Positions 1 to 4,756 of a stretch of 8,764 nt of DNA are shown one piece after another. Made by a program: the position numbers and the translations under genes. This DNA is from Spirochaetaceae bacterium (GTDB lineage Bacteria > Spirochaetota > Spirochaetia > Treponematales > Treponemataceae): assembly GCA_031272345.1 (NCBI GenBank), contig JAISTZ010000045.1, positions 1 to 8,764 of the forward strand, in the 5' to 3' direction. Every line of letters begins with the position of its first letter. Position 1 is the first letter of the stretch. The notes under the pieces were generated by a model. The model saw nothing but the letters and a program-made list of their open reading frames with translations, was not told the DNA's origin and did not search any database.

Positions 1-170
1 ATCGCTCTGAGTATCTCGTCGTCGGTGCGCGGCTTCGCGCCTTTTGCCGCGAGTTTATTCTGCATTTTCGCCCACGCCAGCCCCAGTTCCGTTTTGGGCG
101 TATATTCATAACTGCTCCCGTCCGCGCAATGCACCATCATTGGCTTGGGGTCCTTCAGGATTCCGTTCAT
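1..170 (-). CDS. Hypothetical protein, 5' part only (runs off the left edge)
   Basis: Fifty-six codons are visible before the window edge. The product begins MNGILKDPKPMMVHCADG and continues with a charged, Lys/Ala-rich helix-like stretch ending near TDDEILRA. I do not recognise a family. There is no signal peptide or membrane segment in the visible part, so it is probably cytoplasmic. The start is well supported: an AAAGGAGG ribosome-binding site at 177-184 (minus strand) precedes the ATG by 6 nt, and a plausible promoter lies just upstream, directly against the terminator of the preceding lipoprotein gene. It is therefore probably an independent transcription unit. The 3' end is missing, so length and function cannot be judged. 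Confidence 0.72.
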   Translation of the reverse strand, partial: MNGILKDPKPMMVHCADGSSYEYTPKTELGLAWAKMQNKLAAKGAKPRTDDEILRA

Positions 171-190
171 AGTGAACCTCCTTTACCCCC

Positions 191-224
191 ACTATAGCAT
201 AAACCGGTCCCATGTGCAAGTCAA
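191..224 (-). promoter_or_regulatory. Promoter of the left-edge hypothetical gene
   Basis: Two overlapping sigma-70-like matches occur on the minus strand, each with a 17-bp spacer: TTGACT (219-224) with TATGCT (196-201), and TTGCAC (214-219) with TATAGT (191-196). Either would start transcription about 15-20 nt before the ATG at 170, leaving room for the strong Shine-Dalgarno. The -35 box TTGACT shares bases with the T-tract of the preceding terminator. Confidence 0.55.
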
Positions 225-256
225 AAAAAAGCGGCCCCCCGTTGCCGGAGAGCCGC
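223..256 (-). terminator. Intrinsic terminator after the lipoprotein gene
   Basis: On the minus strand GCGGCTCTCC pairs with GGGGGGCCGC around a GGCAAC loop (a 10-bp stem using some G-U pairs), followed directly by eight T residues (223-230). A second, smaller stem just before it (arms around 267-291, CCCGC/GCGGG) may reinforce it. It lies about 70 nt after the lipoprotein stop codon, as expected for a Rho-independent terminator. Confidence 0.85.
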
Positions 257-324
257 CTCTGACCCGCCCCCCGCAGAAGCGGGAGACGGGGGCATTAGCG
301 CGTTATCCTACACGCGCGGGTAGG

Positions 325-1098
325 TTAGTTCGTGTGCGTCCAGTTCGGCTTACCCGTCGCCTGCAGGATGTAGTAGGCACTGTTGTAGTCGACGGTGGGG
401 TCGCTAGTCTTGGTGAACAGGGCCTGGAGGGTATGGCCGGCGCCGTTGACGCCGTTTACCTGTTGCCCTGTTGTGCTCCTGGTGGCAAACCACATTGTGT
501 CGTCCTTGTCAACGAGCACCCACGCGTCCGTAGATATGGTTACTTCCCCGCCGCCGTCACGCGTTGCGGATGTACTCGATGCCAGGTGCCCCACGATGTT
601 CCAGGTAGAGCCGTCGCGGCTGTACTCGAACACCGGCCCACTCGCGGTCTTGGATGCGCCGAGCACGTTGATCGTCTTGATGTCCCGCGCGGTCGCGCCC
701 TGGGCTGCGGTTATGTTCGAAGCATCCTCGCCGAATATCTTCAGCGTGCCGCCAATCGGCGCCGCCGTGTTGAGCGTGAGGGACGCGCCCTGCCCGGCAA
801 GGTCGATGGTGCCGCTGTTGGTCAGCGTCTTGTCCGCCGGTACCACCAGCGTATAACCCGCCGGCACCTTAGCGGTTGTGCCGTTTGCGATGGTCGCGTT
901 GTTGTTCACCGTGATGGTCGTACCGCTCAGCGTACCGCCGAGCATGTAGGCCGTTACGGCGGCCGCGACCCTTGCATCGAGTTCCACATCAGACGGGCTG
1001 GAGCCGTCCTTGCCGTCTGTGGGCTGCTCACAGCCCATCGTAAGCATAGCTGCCAGTAAGAGTACGGCAGCTCCGAGAATAAGACTCACTTTCTTCAT
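325..1098 (-). CDS. Putative surface lipoprotein, beta-repeat-like, unknown function
   Basis: This encodes a 257-residue protein. It begins with a lipoprotein signal: Lys2-Lys3, a hydrophobic core, and LTMGC with the lipidated Cys at residue 23, followed by Glu. Next comes a short polar linker rich in Gly/Asp/Ser (TDGKDGSS), then Thr/Asn/Gly-rich short strands (for example TITVNNNATIANGT and DKTLTNSGTIDL) like the rungs of beta-helix surface proteins. The last ~100 residues contain Trp and aromatic positions (EYSRDGSTWNIVG, DDTMWFATRS). I do not recognise a named domain. The ATG at 1098 is chosen because GGAGG at 1107-1111 lies 8 nt upstream and the lipoprotein signal starts there; the reading frame stays open upstream to 1455, but the extension is Arg/Pro-rich translation of hairpin DNA. 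A hairpin (1127-1142) sits just before the ribosome-binding site and an intrinsic terminator follows the gene. The likely location is the outer membrane or its periplasmic face. Confidence 0.8.
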   Translation of the reverse strand: MKKVSLILGAAVLLLAAMLTMGCEQPTDGKDGSSPSDVELDARVAAAVTAYMLGGTLSGTTITVNNNATIANGTTAKVPAGYTLVVPADKTLTNSGTIDLAGQGASLTLNTAAPIGGTLKIFGEDASNITAAQGATARDIKTINVLGASKTASGPVFEYSRDGSTWNIVGHLASSTSATRDGGGEVTISTDAWVLVDKDDTMWFATRSTTGQQVNGVNGAGHTLQALFTKTSDPTVDYNSAYYILQATGKPNWTHTN

Positions 1099-1126
1099 AA
1101 TAGAGTCCTCCATTCTTTTATATTGA

Positions 1127-1142
1127 CCCCGCATACGCGGGG
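1127..1142 (-). repeat. Hairpin next to the lipoprotein ribosome-binding site
   Basis: A perfect inverted repeat, CCCCGC and GCGGGG with a 4-base loop, lies 16 nt upstream of the GGAGG ribosome-binding site of the lipoprotein. In RNA it would be a stable stem that could protect the mRNA or influence ribosome access. Confidence 0.7.
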
Positions 1143-1215
1143 CCCTTAAAAAAGATGGGAGTGTGCGTTGAAGAAAAGCCCGGTTAGGGGTAGACTTGCG
1201 GCGCACATCTCGTGC

Positions 1216-1260
1216 CCTCCGGGGGCGGTTAAGTTTTCCACGACCCACCGCTTCCGGAGG
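1216..1260. repeat. Two-part inverted repeat (stem-loop)
   Basis: The outer arms are CCTCCGG (1216-1222) and CCGGAGG (1254-1260). The inner arms are GCGGT (1225-1229) and ACCGC (1247-1251). The two bases between them (GG opposite TT) can form G-U pairs in plus-strand RNA, giving a continuous 14-bp stem around a 17-nt loop. Confidence 0.75.
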
Positions 1261-1309
1261 CATCTTCTTTAATTCCCCATACATCCCGCCGCGCCTGACG
1301 GCGGAAAGA

Positions 1310-1379
1310 CCCTCCCCCCCTTGCGGGAGGGAGGGAAGCAAGGATGCCCCCGCCCGCTGAGTCTGAACCGGACGGGGGC
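1310..1379. repeat. Two adjacent GC-rich stem-loops
   Basis: CCCTCCC (1310-1316) pairs with GGGAGGG (1325-1331). GCCCCCG (1346-1352) pairs with CGGGGGC (1373-1379), continued inward by CCG/CGG after one mismatch. Neither is followed by a T-run on either strand. Confidence 0.65.
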
Positions 1380-1389
1380 GTCGCTGCCT

Positions 1390-1453
1390 GGGACTCCCCT
1401 CCGCCGGGGAGTCCCTGCGCCCCCTGGCGCGCCCCAAAGGGGCCGCCGGGGGC
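1390..1453. repeat. Perfect 10-bp hairpin followed by a long bulged hairpin
   Basis: GGGACTCCCC (1390-1399) and GGGGAGTCCC (1406-1415) form a perfect hairpin with a 6-nt loop. Immediately after, 1419-1453 folds into about 15 bp with two single-base bulges around an AAA loop. In the plus direction the second is followed by AATTTTCTAT, so it could act as a weak plus-strand terminator, although no gene on that strand precedes it. Confidence 0.65.
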
Positions 1454-1468
1454 AATTTTCTATAAACA

Positions 1469-1520
1469 GGAGAAACCCCCGGCCCCTAAGAGTCTCAAGA
1501 AATGGACCGGGGACTTCTCC
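1469..1520. repeat. Two-part inverted repeat (stem-loop)
   Basis: The outer arms are GGAGAA (1469-1474) and TTCTCC (1515-1520). The inner arms are CCCCGG (1477-1482) and CCGGGG (1507-1512). The two intervening base pairs are A-C and C-A mismatches in plus RNA but become G-U pairs in minus-strand RNA, giving a continuous 14-bp stem there. That is consistent with the leader being transcribed on the minus strand. Confidence 0.7.
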
Positions 1521-1556
1521 AACGGAATCCTATGCAAGCAAAAACTTGCAGAAACC

Positions 1557-1595
1557 TTACGCCATCCATGGCGGTTTTGCTTTCAGTTTTACCAT
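1557..1595 (-). CDS. Possible 12-codon leader peptide in the structured leader
   Basis: An ATG at 1595 (minus strand) opens a reading frame for MVKLKAKPPWMA and then stops with TAA. A GGAG lies 7 nt upstream, and the frame starts about 56 nt after the predicted transcription start. It overlaps the small palindrome at 1560-1573 (CGCCAT/ATGGCG), so translation could affect folding. A frame of this size can occur by chance; there is no other support. Confidence 0.2.
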   Translation of the reverse strand: MVKLKAKPPWMA

Positions 1596-1657
1596 CCTTT
1601 TACTCCGTCAGTCTTTATCTTACACCAATAAAGTTAAACTAATATGAAGTAACAACT

Positions 1658-1686
1658 ATCATAATAAGCTATTATCAATTTGTCAA
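1658..1686 (-). promoter_or_regulatory. Strong minus-strand promoter, divergent from the XRE gene
   Basis: On the minus strand TTGACA (1681-1686, a perfect -35) is followed after exactly 17 bp by TATGAT (1658-1663, one mismatch to TATAAT). Transcription would start near 1651 and run toward the lipoprotein. It is the best promoter match in the divergent interval. Confidence 0.75.
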
Positions 1687-1697
1687 GCTAATATCAA
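1661..1697. promoter_or_regulatory. Candidate XRE operator: direct repeats and palindrome over the divergent promoter
   Basis: AGCTATTATCAA (1667-1678) and AGCTAATATCAA (1686-1697) are 12-bp direct repeats with one mismatch and a 19-bp period. They bracket the -35 box of the minus-strand promoter. ATAATA and TATTAT (1661-1675) form a palindrome in its -10/-35 spacer. Related copies (AACTAATATGAA at 1637-1648) lie just beyond. Such sites next to an XRE gene commonly serve for autorepression; binding itself is inferred. Confidence 0.5.
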
Positions 1698-1735
1698 ACT
1701 TTTTTTGTCATTTTTTTAACTTTTGGATAAAGTTT

Positions 1736-2074
1736 ATGGACGAACACGAGATTTGCCGCATTTTCGGCAGCAATATAAGGAAATATCGTAAACAGCACAG
1801 ATGGTCACAAGATCTCTTGGCAGAGAAAATAGATGTTTCCGCGACTTTTCTCAGTAATGTGGAAAACGGTAAAGCATGGATTTCGCCAAAAACTGTAGCT
1901 AAACTGAGCGACGTGTTCAACATTGGCCCCTATGAATTGTTTAAACCGGAACTCGTGTTATCTGAAGATATAACTTCACTTATAAAAAAATATACAGAAG
2001 AAATCCGCGGCGAACTCCAATTTTCTTTAAATCATTCTCTTGACAACATTTACCTGGCTTATTGCAAGAGCTGA
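1736..2074 (+). CDS. XRE/Cro-type helix-turn-helix transcriptional regulator
   Basis: A 112-residue DNA-binding protein. Residues 8-69 form an HTH_3 (lambda-repressor-like) domain: GSNIRKYRKQHRWSQDLLAEKI, a recognition helix around S35-E43 (SATFLSNVENG), and the closing helices SPKTVAKLSDVFNI with ELF. Residues 77-109 look helical and may dimerise; there is no protease or effector domain. The start is preceded only by a weak GGAT about 7 nt upstream. Its own promoter is unclear; a poor match, TTAAAC-17-TATCAT at 1634-1662, overlaps the divergent one. The gene and its upstream region are visibly AT-richer than the rest of the window, suggesting acquisition by transfer. The divergent arrangement with repeated motifs suggests it represses itself and the leader/lipoprotein promoter. 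A phage or defence-island role is possible, but no partner is visible. Confidence 0.9.
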   Translation: MDEHEICRIFGSNIRKYRKQHRWSQDLLAEKIDVSATFLSNVENGKAWISPKTVAKLSDVFNIGPYELFKPELVLSEDITSLIKKYTEEIRGELQFSLNHSLDNIYLAYCKS

Positions 2075-2082
2075 TGCGCAGA

Positions 2083-2137
2083 GGCATGGTGCCAGGCACA
2101 TGCGCCTGGCACCATGCCGGAGCAGGCGCCATGCCGG
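2083..2137. repeat. REP-like inverted repeat with an extra half-copy
   Basis: GGCATGGTGCCAGGC (2083-2097) and GCCTGGCACCATGCC (2104-2118) are perfect 15-bp inverted arms with a 6-nt loop. GGCACCATGCCGG (2108-2120) recurs as GGCGCCATGCCGG (2125-2137), so the left arm could alternatively pair with the second copy using one G-U pair. It starts 9 nt after the XRE stop codon. There is no T-run, so it is not a classical terminator; it could still stabilise the 3' end of the XRE mRNA. Confidence 0.8.
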
Positions 2138-2143
2138 TGTGCG

Positions 2144-2172
2144 TTGACAAATTCCCTTCTATATGCTAGAAT
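2144..2172 (+). promoter_or_regulatory. Promoter for the 67-aa membrane protein (leaderless)
   Basis: TTGACA (2144-2149) and TAGAAT (2167-2172) are separated by 17 bp. The ATG at 2179 is only 6 nt past the -10 box, where transcription is expected to start, and there is no Shine-Dalgarno. The mRNA should begin at or within a base or two of the start codon. Confidence 0.8.
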
Positions 2173-2178
2173 ATTTTT

Positions 2179-2382
2179 ATGAACCCAAGCAAAAAGCTGA
2201 AAATTGTCGAAGACATCGGTAAAGTTATGATCGATGTCGGCAAGTTGGTGCTCGGCAGCATCGCGCTTGGAGGTATTCTGCGGGGAAACATAGAGCCGTT
2301 TTTCCTGTTGTTGGCCGGTTTCGCGTCAAGCGCAACGTTGATTGTTGGCGGCTTAGTGCTGCTCGCCATGTCTAAGGAGTAA
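2179..2382 (+). CDS. Small two-helix membrane protein, unknown function
   Basis: A 67-residue protein with a charged N-terminus (MNPSKKLKIVEDIGK) and two likely membrane helices at about residues 17-34 (VMIDVGKLVLGSIALGGIL) and 41-63 (FFLLLAGFASSATLIVGGLVLLA), joined by a short RGNIEP turn and ending MSKE. This topology would place both ends on the same side, probably the cytoplasm. It resembles short two-helix inner-membrane proteins of unknown function; I cannot assign a family. No ribosome-binding site precedes the ATG; the promoter position implies a leaderless mRNA. An AAGGAG at its 3' end serves the next tiny gene, so the two are probably co-translated. Confidence 0.75.
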   Translation: MNPSKKLKIVEDIGKVMIDVGKLVLGSIALGGILRGNIEPFFLLLAGFASSATLIVGGLVLLAMSKE

Positions 2383-2385
2383 TAC

Positions 2386-2484
2386 ATGATGTATTATGCA
2401 GGCATCCTTTTCGTTTGTTTGCCGATTATGATTTATGGGTTTGTCTTGGCCTTTCAGGCCCGGCAGTCTGGGAAAAAAACATAA
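2386..2484 (+). CDS. 32-aa single-helix membrane microprotein
   Basis: The frame reads MMYYAGILFVCLPIMIYGFV, then LAFQARQSGKKT and a stop. It is one hydrophobic helix (about residues 4-24) followed by a positively charged tail (R, K, K), the usual signature of an N-out or helix-first membrane microprotein with the tail in the cytoplasm. AAGGAG at 2374-2379, inside the end of the preceding gene, lies 6 nt before the ATG (or 9 nt before a second ATG at 2389). The gap to the previous stop codon is 3 nt, which suggests translational coupling. It may be a partner subunit of the 67-aa protein. Gene finders would normally miss it. Confidence 0.6.
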   Translation: MMYYAGILFVCLPIMIYGFVLAFQARQSGKKT

Positions 2485-2530
2485 AGGGCACAGCAAAACG
2501 CATTGTTCCTGCCTGAGTTGATTTCTGGGC

Positions 2531-2559
2531 TTGATTTACGCGGACATATCCGCTATACT
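2531..2559 (+). promoter_or_regulatory. argB promoter with palindromic spacer
   Basis: TTGATT (2531-2536) and TATACT (2554-2559) are 17 bp apart. The expected start point is about 2566, within three bases of the argB ATG at 2569, and no Shine-Dalgarno is present. The spacer contains an inverted repeat, GCGGA (2540-2544) and TCCGC (2549-2553), a possible repressor site. Confidence 0.7.
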
Positions 2560-2568
2560 TTCTTCACT

Positions 2569-3438
2569 ATGAATTTAACAAACGCGGACTGGGCGGACGT
2601 GCTGGTTCAGGCGCTTCCTTATTTTAAGCGCTATGTTGACCGCATCGTGGTGGTAAAATACGGCGGCAACGCCATGCTGAACGACGACCTCAAGGAGGCC
2701 GTGCTGGAGGACATCGTGCTCCTCAACACCATCGGGGTGCGGGTGGTGCTGGTGCACGGGGGCGGCCCGGAGATAAACGCCATGCTGGAACGGGTCGGCA
2801 AGGAATCCCGGTTCATCAACGGCCTCCGTTACACCGATGGGGAGACCATGGAGATCGTGCAGATGGTCCTCACGGGCAAACTCAACAAGGAAATCGTGGG
2901 GGTGTTGATCCGGCTCGGAGGCCGGGCCGTGGGCCTGAGCGGGGTTGACGCGGGCCTTCTCAGGGCCAAAAAGATCGACAAGGACGGGGTTGACCTGGGC
3001 CTGGTGGGGGAAGTGACGGCCGTGGACCCGGCGATAATCATGTCGTTGCTGGGCCAGGGGTTCATCCCGGTGATTTCCACCGTTGCCCTGGGGGACGACC
3101 TGCCGGAAAACGCGGTATACAACATCAACGCGGACACGGCGGCTGCAAAAATCGCCGCGGCTGTGGGGGCGGAAAAATTCGTGCAGCTCACCAACGTGCC
3201 CGGGGTGCTCAGGAACGTGGACGACCCCTCGTCCCTCATCAAGAGCATCGCCAGGGAAGCCATCCCCTCGATGATTGCCACGGGAGTCATCACGGCGGGG
3301 ATGATACCCAAGATCGAGTGCTGCATGGAGGCCCTCAAGGGCGGAGTGCCCCGGGCGCACATCATAGACGGCAGGGAGCCCCATGCGCTGTTAATCGAAA
3401 TGTTCAGCGACCGGGGGGTGGGCACCATGATTCTGTAG
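2569..3438 (+). CDS. argB: N-acetylglutamate kinase (second step of arginine biosynthesis)
   Basis: ArgB phosphorylates N-acetyl-L-glutamate with ATP to N-acetyl-glutamyl-phosphate in the cytoplasm. The 289-residue protein has the amino-acid kinase fold. Visible motifs are VVVKYGGNAM with Lys30 for ATP phosphate binding, LVHGGGPEIN (61-70) for the acetylglutamate site, RAVGLSGVDAGLLRA, NINADTAA (185-192, Asp189) for phosphoryl transfer, and AGMIPKIE with Lys248. The C-terminus DRGVGTMIL is usual for the family. The ~24 residues before the first strand match the N-terminal helix of the hexameric, arginine-inhibited type, so feedback inhibition is likely (inference). The ATG at 2569 is chosen over a TTG at 2503 because the promoter lies inside that longer frame and the family start fits. 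No other arginine gene is adjacent. No clear terminator follows. Confidence 0.97.
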   Translation: MNLTNADWADVLVQALPYFKRYVDRIVVVKYGGNAMLNDDLKEAVLEDIVLLNTIGVRVVLVHGGGPEINAMLERVGKESRFINGLRYTDGETMEIVQMVLTGKLNKEIVGVLIRLGGRAVGLSGVDAGLLRAKKIDKDGVDLGLVGEVTAVDPAIIMSLLGQGFIPVISTVALGDDLPENAVYNINADTAAAKIAAAVGAEKFVQLTNVPGVLRNVDDPSSLIKSIAREAIPSMIATGVITAGMIPKIECCMEALKGGVPRAHIIDGREPHALLIEMFSDRGVGTMIL

Positions 3439-3470
3439 GGAATCACCAAAAAACACATAAAATTCACAAA

Positions 3471-3492
3471 AAAATTTGACAATTCAAATTTT
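3471..3492. promoter_or_regulatory. Palindromic operator candidate over the -35 box of the sugar operon
   Basis: AAAATTTGA (3471-3479) and TCAAATTTT (3484-3492) are perfect 9-bp inverted arms with a 4-bp centre. The -35 hexamer TTGACA (3476-3481) lies inside it. A protein bound here would block RNA polymerase. It could also serve as a weak AT-rich terminator after argB. Confidence 0.55.
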
Positions 3493-3504
3493 CCGTTATA
3501 GAAT
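3476..3504 (+). promoter_or_regulatory. Promoter of the sugar uptake and catabolism operon
   Basis: TTGACA (3476-3481), a 17-bp spacer and TAGAAT (3499-3504) give an excellent sigma-70-type match. The start near 3511 leaves a ~55-nt leader containing a GCGGG/CCCGC hairpin (3523-3539) and a strong AGGAGG (3551-3556) 9 nt before the dehydrogenase ATG. Confidence 0.85.
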
Positions 3505-3565
3505 ATAAATAGCTACAAAATAGCGGGCTCCGTTCCCGCAATACACACAAAGGAGGAGATTCTCT

Positions 3566-4744
3566 ATGATAGAAGGAAGCGCAAAAATTGCGCCGTCCAA
3601 AAAGCTATGCTATGGCATGGTCGGCGGCGGGCAGGGAGCTTTTATCGGCGACGTGCACCGCAAGGCGATCGCCCTGGACGGGCTGGCGGAGATTGCCGCG
3701 GGCTGTTTTTCCCGGTCCGCGGAAAACACCCTTGCAACCGGAGCGGCCCTGGGCATAAGGCCCGACCGGCTCTACAAGACCTTCGAGGAAATGGCCGCAG
3801 CCGAGGCAAAACGGCCGGACAAGATTGACTTTGTGGTCATCGTAACGCCCAACGTGAGCCACTACCCGGCTGCCAAGGCGTTTCTGAGCAAGGGGATAGC
3901 CGTGGTCTGCGACAAGCCCCTCACCTTCGAGACCCGTCAGGCGGAGGAACTCGCCGCCCTCGCAAGGGCGAACAACCTGCTCTTTGCGGTCACCTACACC
4001 TACACGGGCTACCCCGCGGTCAAACATGCCCGGGCCCTCATCAAGAAGGGCGAAATCGGGGACATCCGCTTTGTCAACGCCGAGTATCCCCAGGAATGGC
4101 TCATCGGCCCGGCGGAAAAAGAGGGGAACCGGCAGGCCGCCTGGCGGACCGACCCGGCCGTGTCGGGCAAGTCCAACTGCGTGGGGGACATCGGCTCCCA
4201 CATCGAAAACATGGTCTCCTACGTCACGGGCCTCAGAATCCGCTCCCTCGGCGCCAGGCTGGACATCTTCGGCGAGGGCCGCTCCCTGGACGATAACGCC
4301 ACGGTCATGCTGGAATACGAAGGGGGCGCAAAGGGCCTGTACTGGGCGAGTCAGGTGGCCGCGGGGTACGACAACGCCCTGAGCATCCGGGTCTTCGGCA
4401 CAAAGGGCACGATTCAGTGGCGGCAGGAAGAGGCGAACTATTTGCAGCTCTTCAAACCCGGCAAACCCTGCGAGACCCTCTCCAGGGGCAGGGACCCCTT
4501 CGCGCCCCACGCCCAGAGCTATTCCCGGATTCCCTCCGGTCACCCTGAGGGCTATTTCGAGGCCCTGGGGAACATCTACAAGACCTTCATCACCGCCCTG
4601 GCAAAGCAGAAGGCCGGAAAAAAACTCACCGAAAACGACCTGGACTTCCCCTCGGTAGAGGCGGGGATCGACGGAGTCAAATTCATCGGCAAGTGCGTAG
4701 AAAGCTCAAAGAAAGGGGCTGTGTGGGTTGATTTTTCAAAATAA
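3566..4744 (+). CDS. Gfo/Idh/MocA-family NAD(P)-dependent sugar or cyclitol dehydrogenase
   Basis: A 392-residue cytoplasmic oxidoreductase. The N-terminal Rossmann domain has the nucleotide motif YGMVGGGQGAFIGDVH (16-31), then VIVTPNVSHYPAAKAF (91-106) and the family's catalytic-lysine motif CDKPLT (Lys117, in place of EKP). The C-terminal Gfo/Idh domain carries GDIGSHIEN (207-215), whose Asp208 and His212 are the usual substrate and catalytic residues, then an open beta-sheet ending near 275 and a GTKGTIQW strand. Members oxidise a hydroxyl of a sugar, inositol or anhydrosugar to a ketone. The motif pattern (AAWRTDPAVSG before GDIGSH) reminds me of the subgroup often encoded beside ribose-type importers, including levoglucosan and inositol-type dehydrogenases; the actual substrate is unknown. 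It is the first gene of the operon; its TAA overlaps the next gene's ribosome-binding site. Confidence 0.93.
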   Translation: MIEGSAKIAPSKKLCYGMVGGGQGAFIGDVHRKAIALDGLAEIAAGCFSRSAENTLATGAALGIRPDRLYKTFEEMAAAEAKRPDKIDFVVIVTPNVSHYPAAKAFLSKGIAVVCDKPLTFETRQAEELAALARANNLLFAVTYTYTGYPAVKHARALIKKGEIGDIRFVNAEYPQEWLIGPAEKEGNRQAAWRTDPAVSGKSNCVGDIGSHIENMVSYVTGLRIRSLGARLDIFGEGRSLDDNATVMLEYEGGAKGLYWASQVAAGYDNALSIRVFGTKGTIQWRQEEANYLQLFKPGKPCETLSRGRDPFAPHAQSYSRIPSGHPEGYFEALGNIYKTFITALAKQKAGKKLTENDLDFPSVEAGIDGVKFIGKCVESSKKGAVWVDFSK

Positions 4745-4756
4745 AGGAGGAAATGT

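Larger units (their letters stand above)
1099..1651 (-). other. Long structured 5' leader or non-coding RNA region upstream of the lipoprotein
   Basis: The only strong minus-strand promoter I can see (1658-1686) would start RNA near 1651, about 550 nt before the lipoprotein ATG. The interval is GC-rich and consists largely of stem-loops: 1127-1142, 1162-1207, 1216-1260, 1286-1304, 1310-1331, 1346-1379, 1390-1415, 1419-1453, 1469-1520, 1533-1550 and 1560-1573. Open frames across it on both strands give low-complexity Arg/Pro/Gly proteins, so I treat it as non-coding. It does not match any tRNA, rRNA or riboswitch that I know. Alternatives are a cluster of dispersed palindromic repeats inserted between two genes, or a separate RNA that ends at the T-run on the minus strand (1148-1153). 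Confidence 0.45.

Noticed and set aside
145..1059. Long plus-strand open frame opposite the lipoprotein gene
   Set aside because: Arg/Val-rich product with no ribosome-binding site or domain; it is the antisense shadow of the minus-strand lipoprotein.
1099..1455. Upstream extension of the lipoprotein reading frame to give a 376-aa protein
   Set aside because: The extension translates hairpin DNA into Arg/Pro-rich sequence. The lipoprotein signal and the properly spaced GGAGG fix the start at 1098.
1216..1573. CRISPR array or tRNA cluster suggested by the regular hairpins
   Set aside because: The stems differ in sequence and spacing, with no repeated unit and spacers, and no cloverleaf or T-loop consensus was found.
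2503..2568. TTG start giving ArgB 22 extra residues
   Set aside because: No ribosome-binding site, and both promoter hexamers lie inside this extension, so it would not be on the argB transcript.
2575..3384. Minus-strand open frame opposite argB
   Set aside because: His/Pro/Gly/Arg-rich low-complexity product typical of the antisense of GC-rich genes; argB is unmistakable on the other strand.
3605..4543. Long minus-strand frame opposite the dehydrogenase gene
   Set aside because: Shadow frame; no ribosome-binding site, and the composition reflects third-position GC bias of the real gene.
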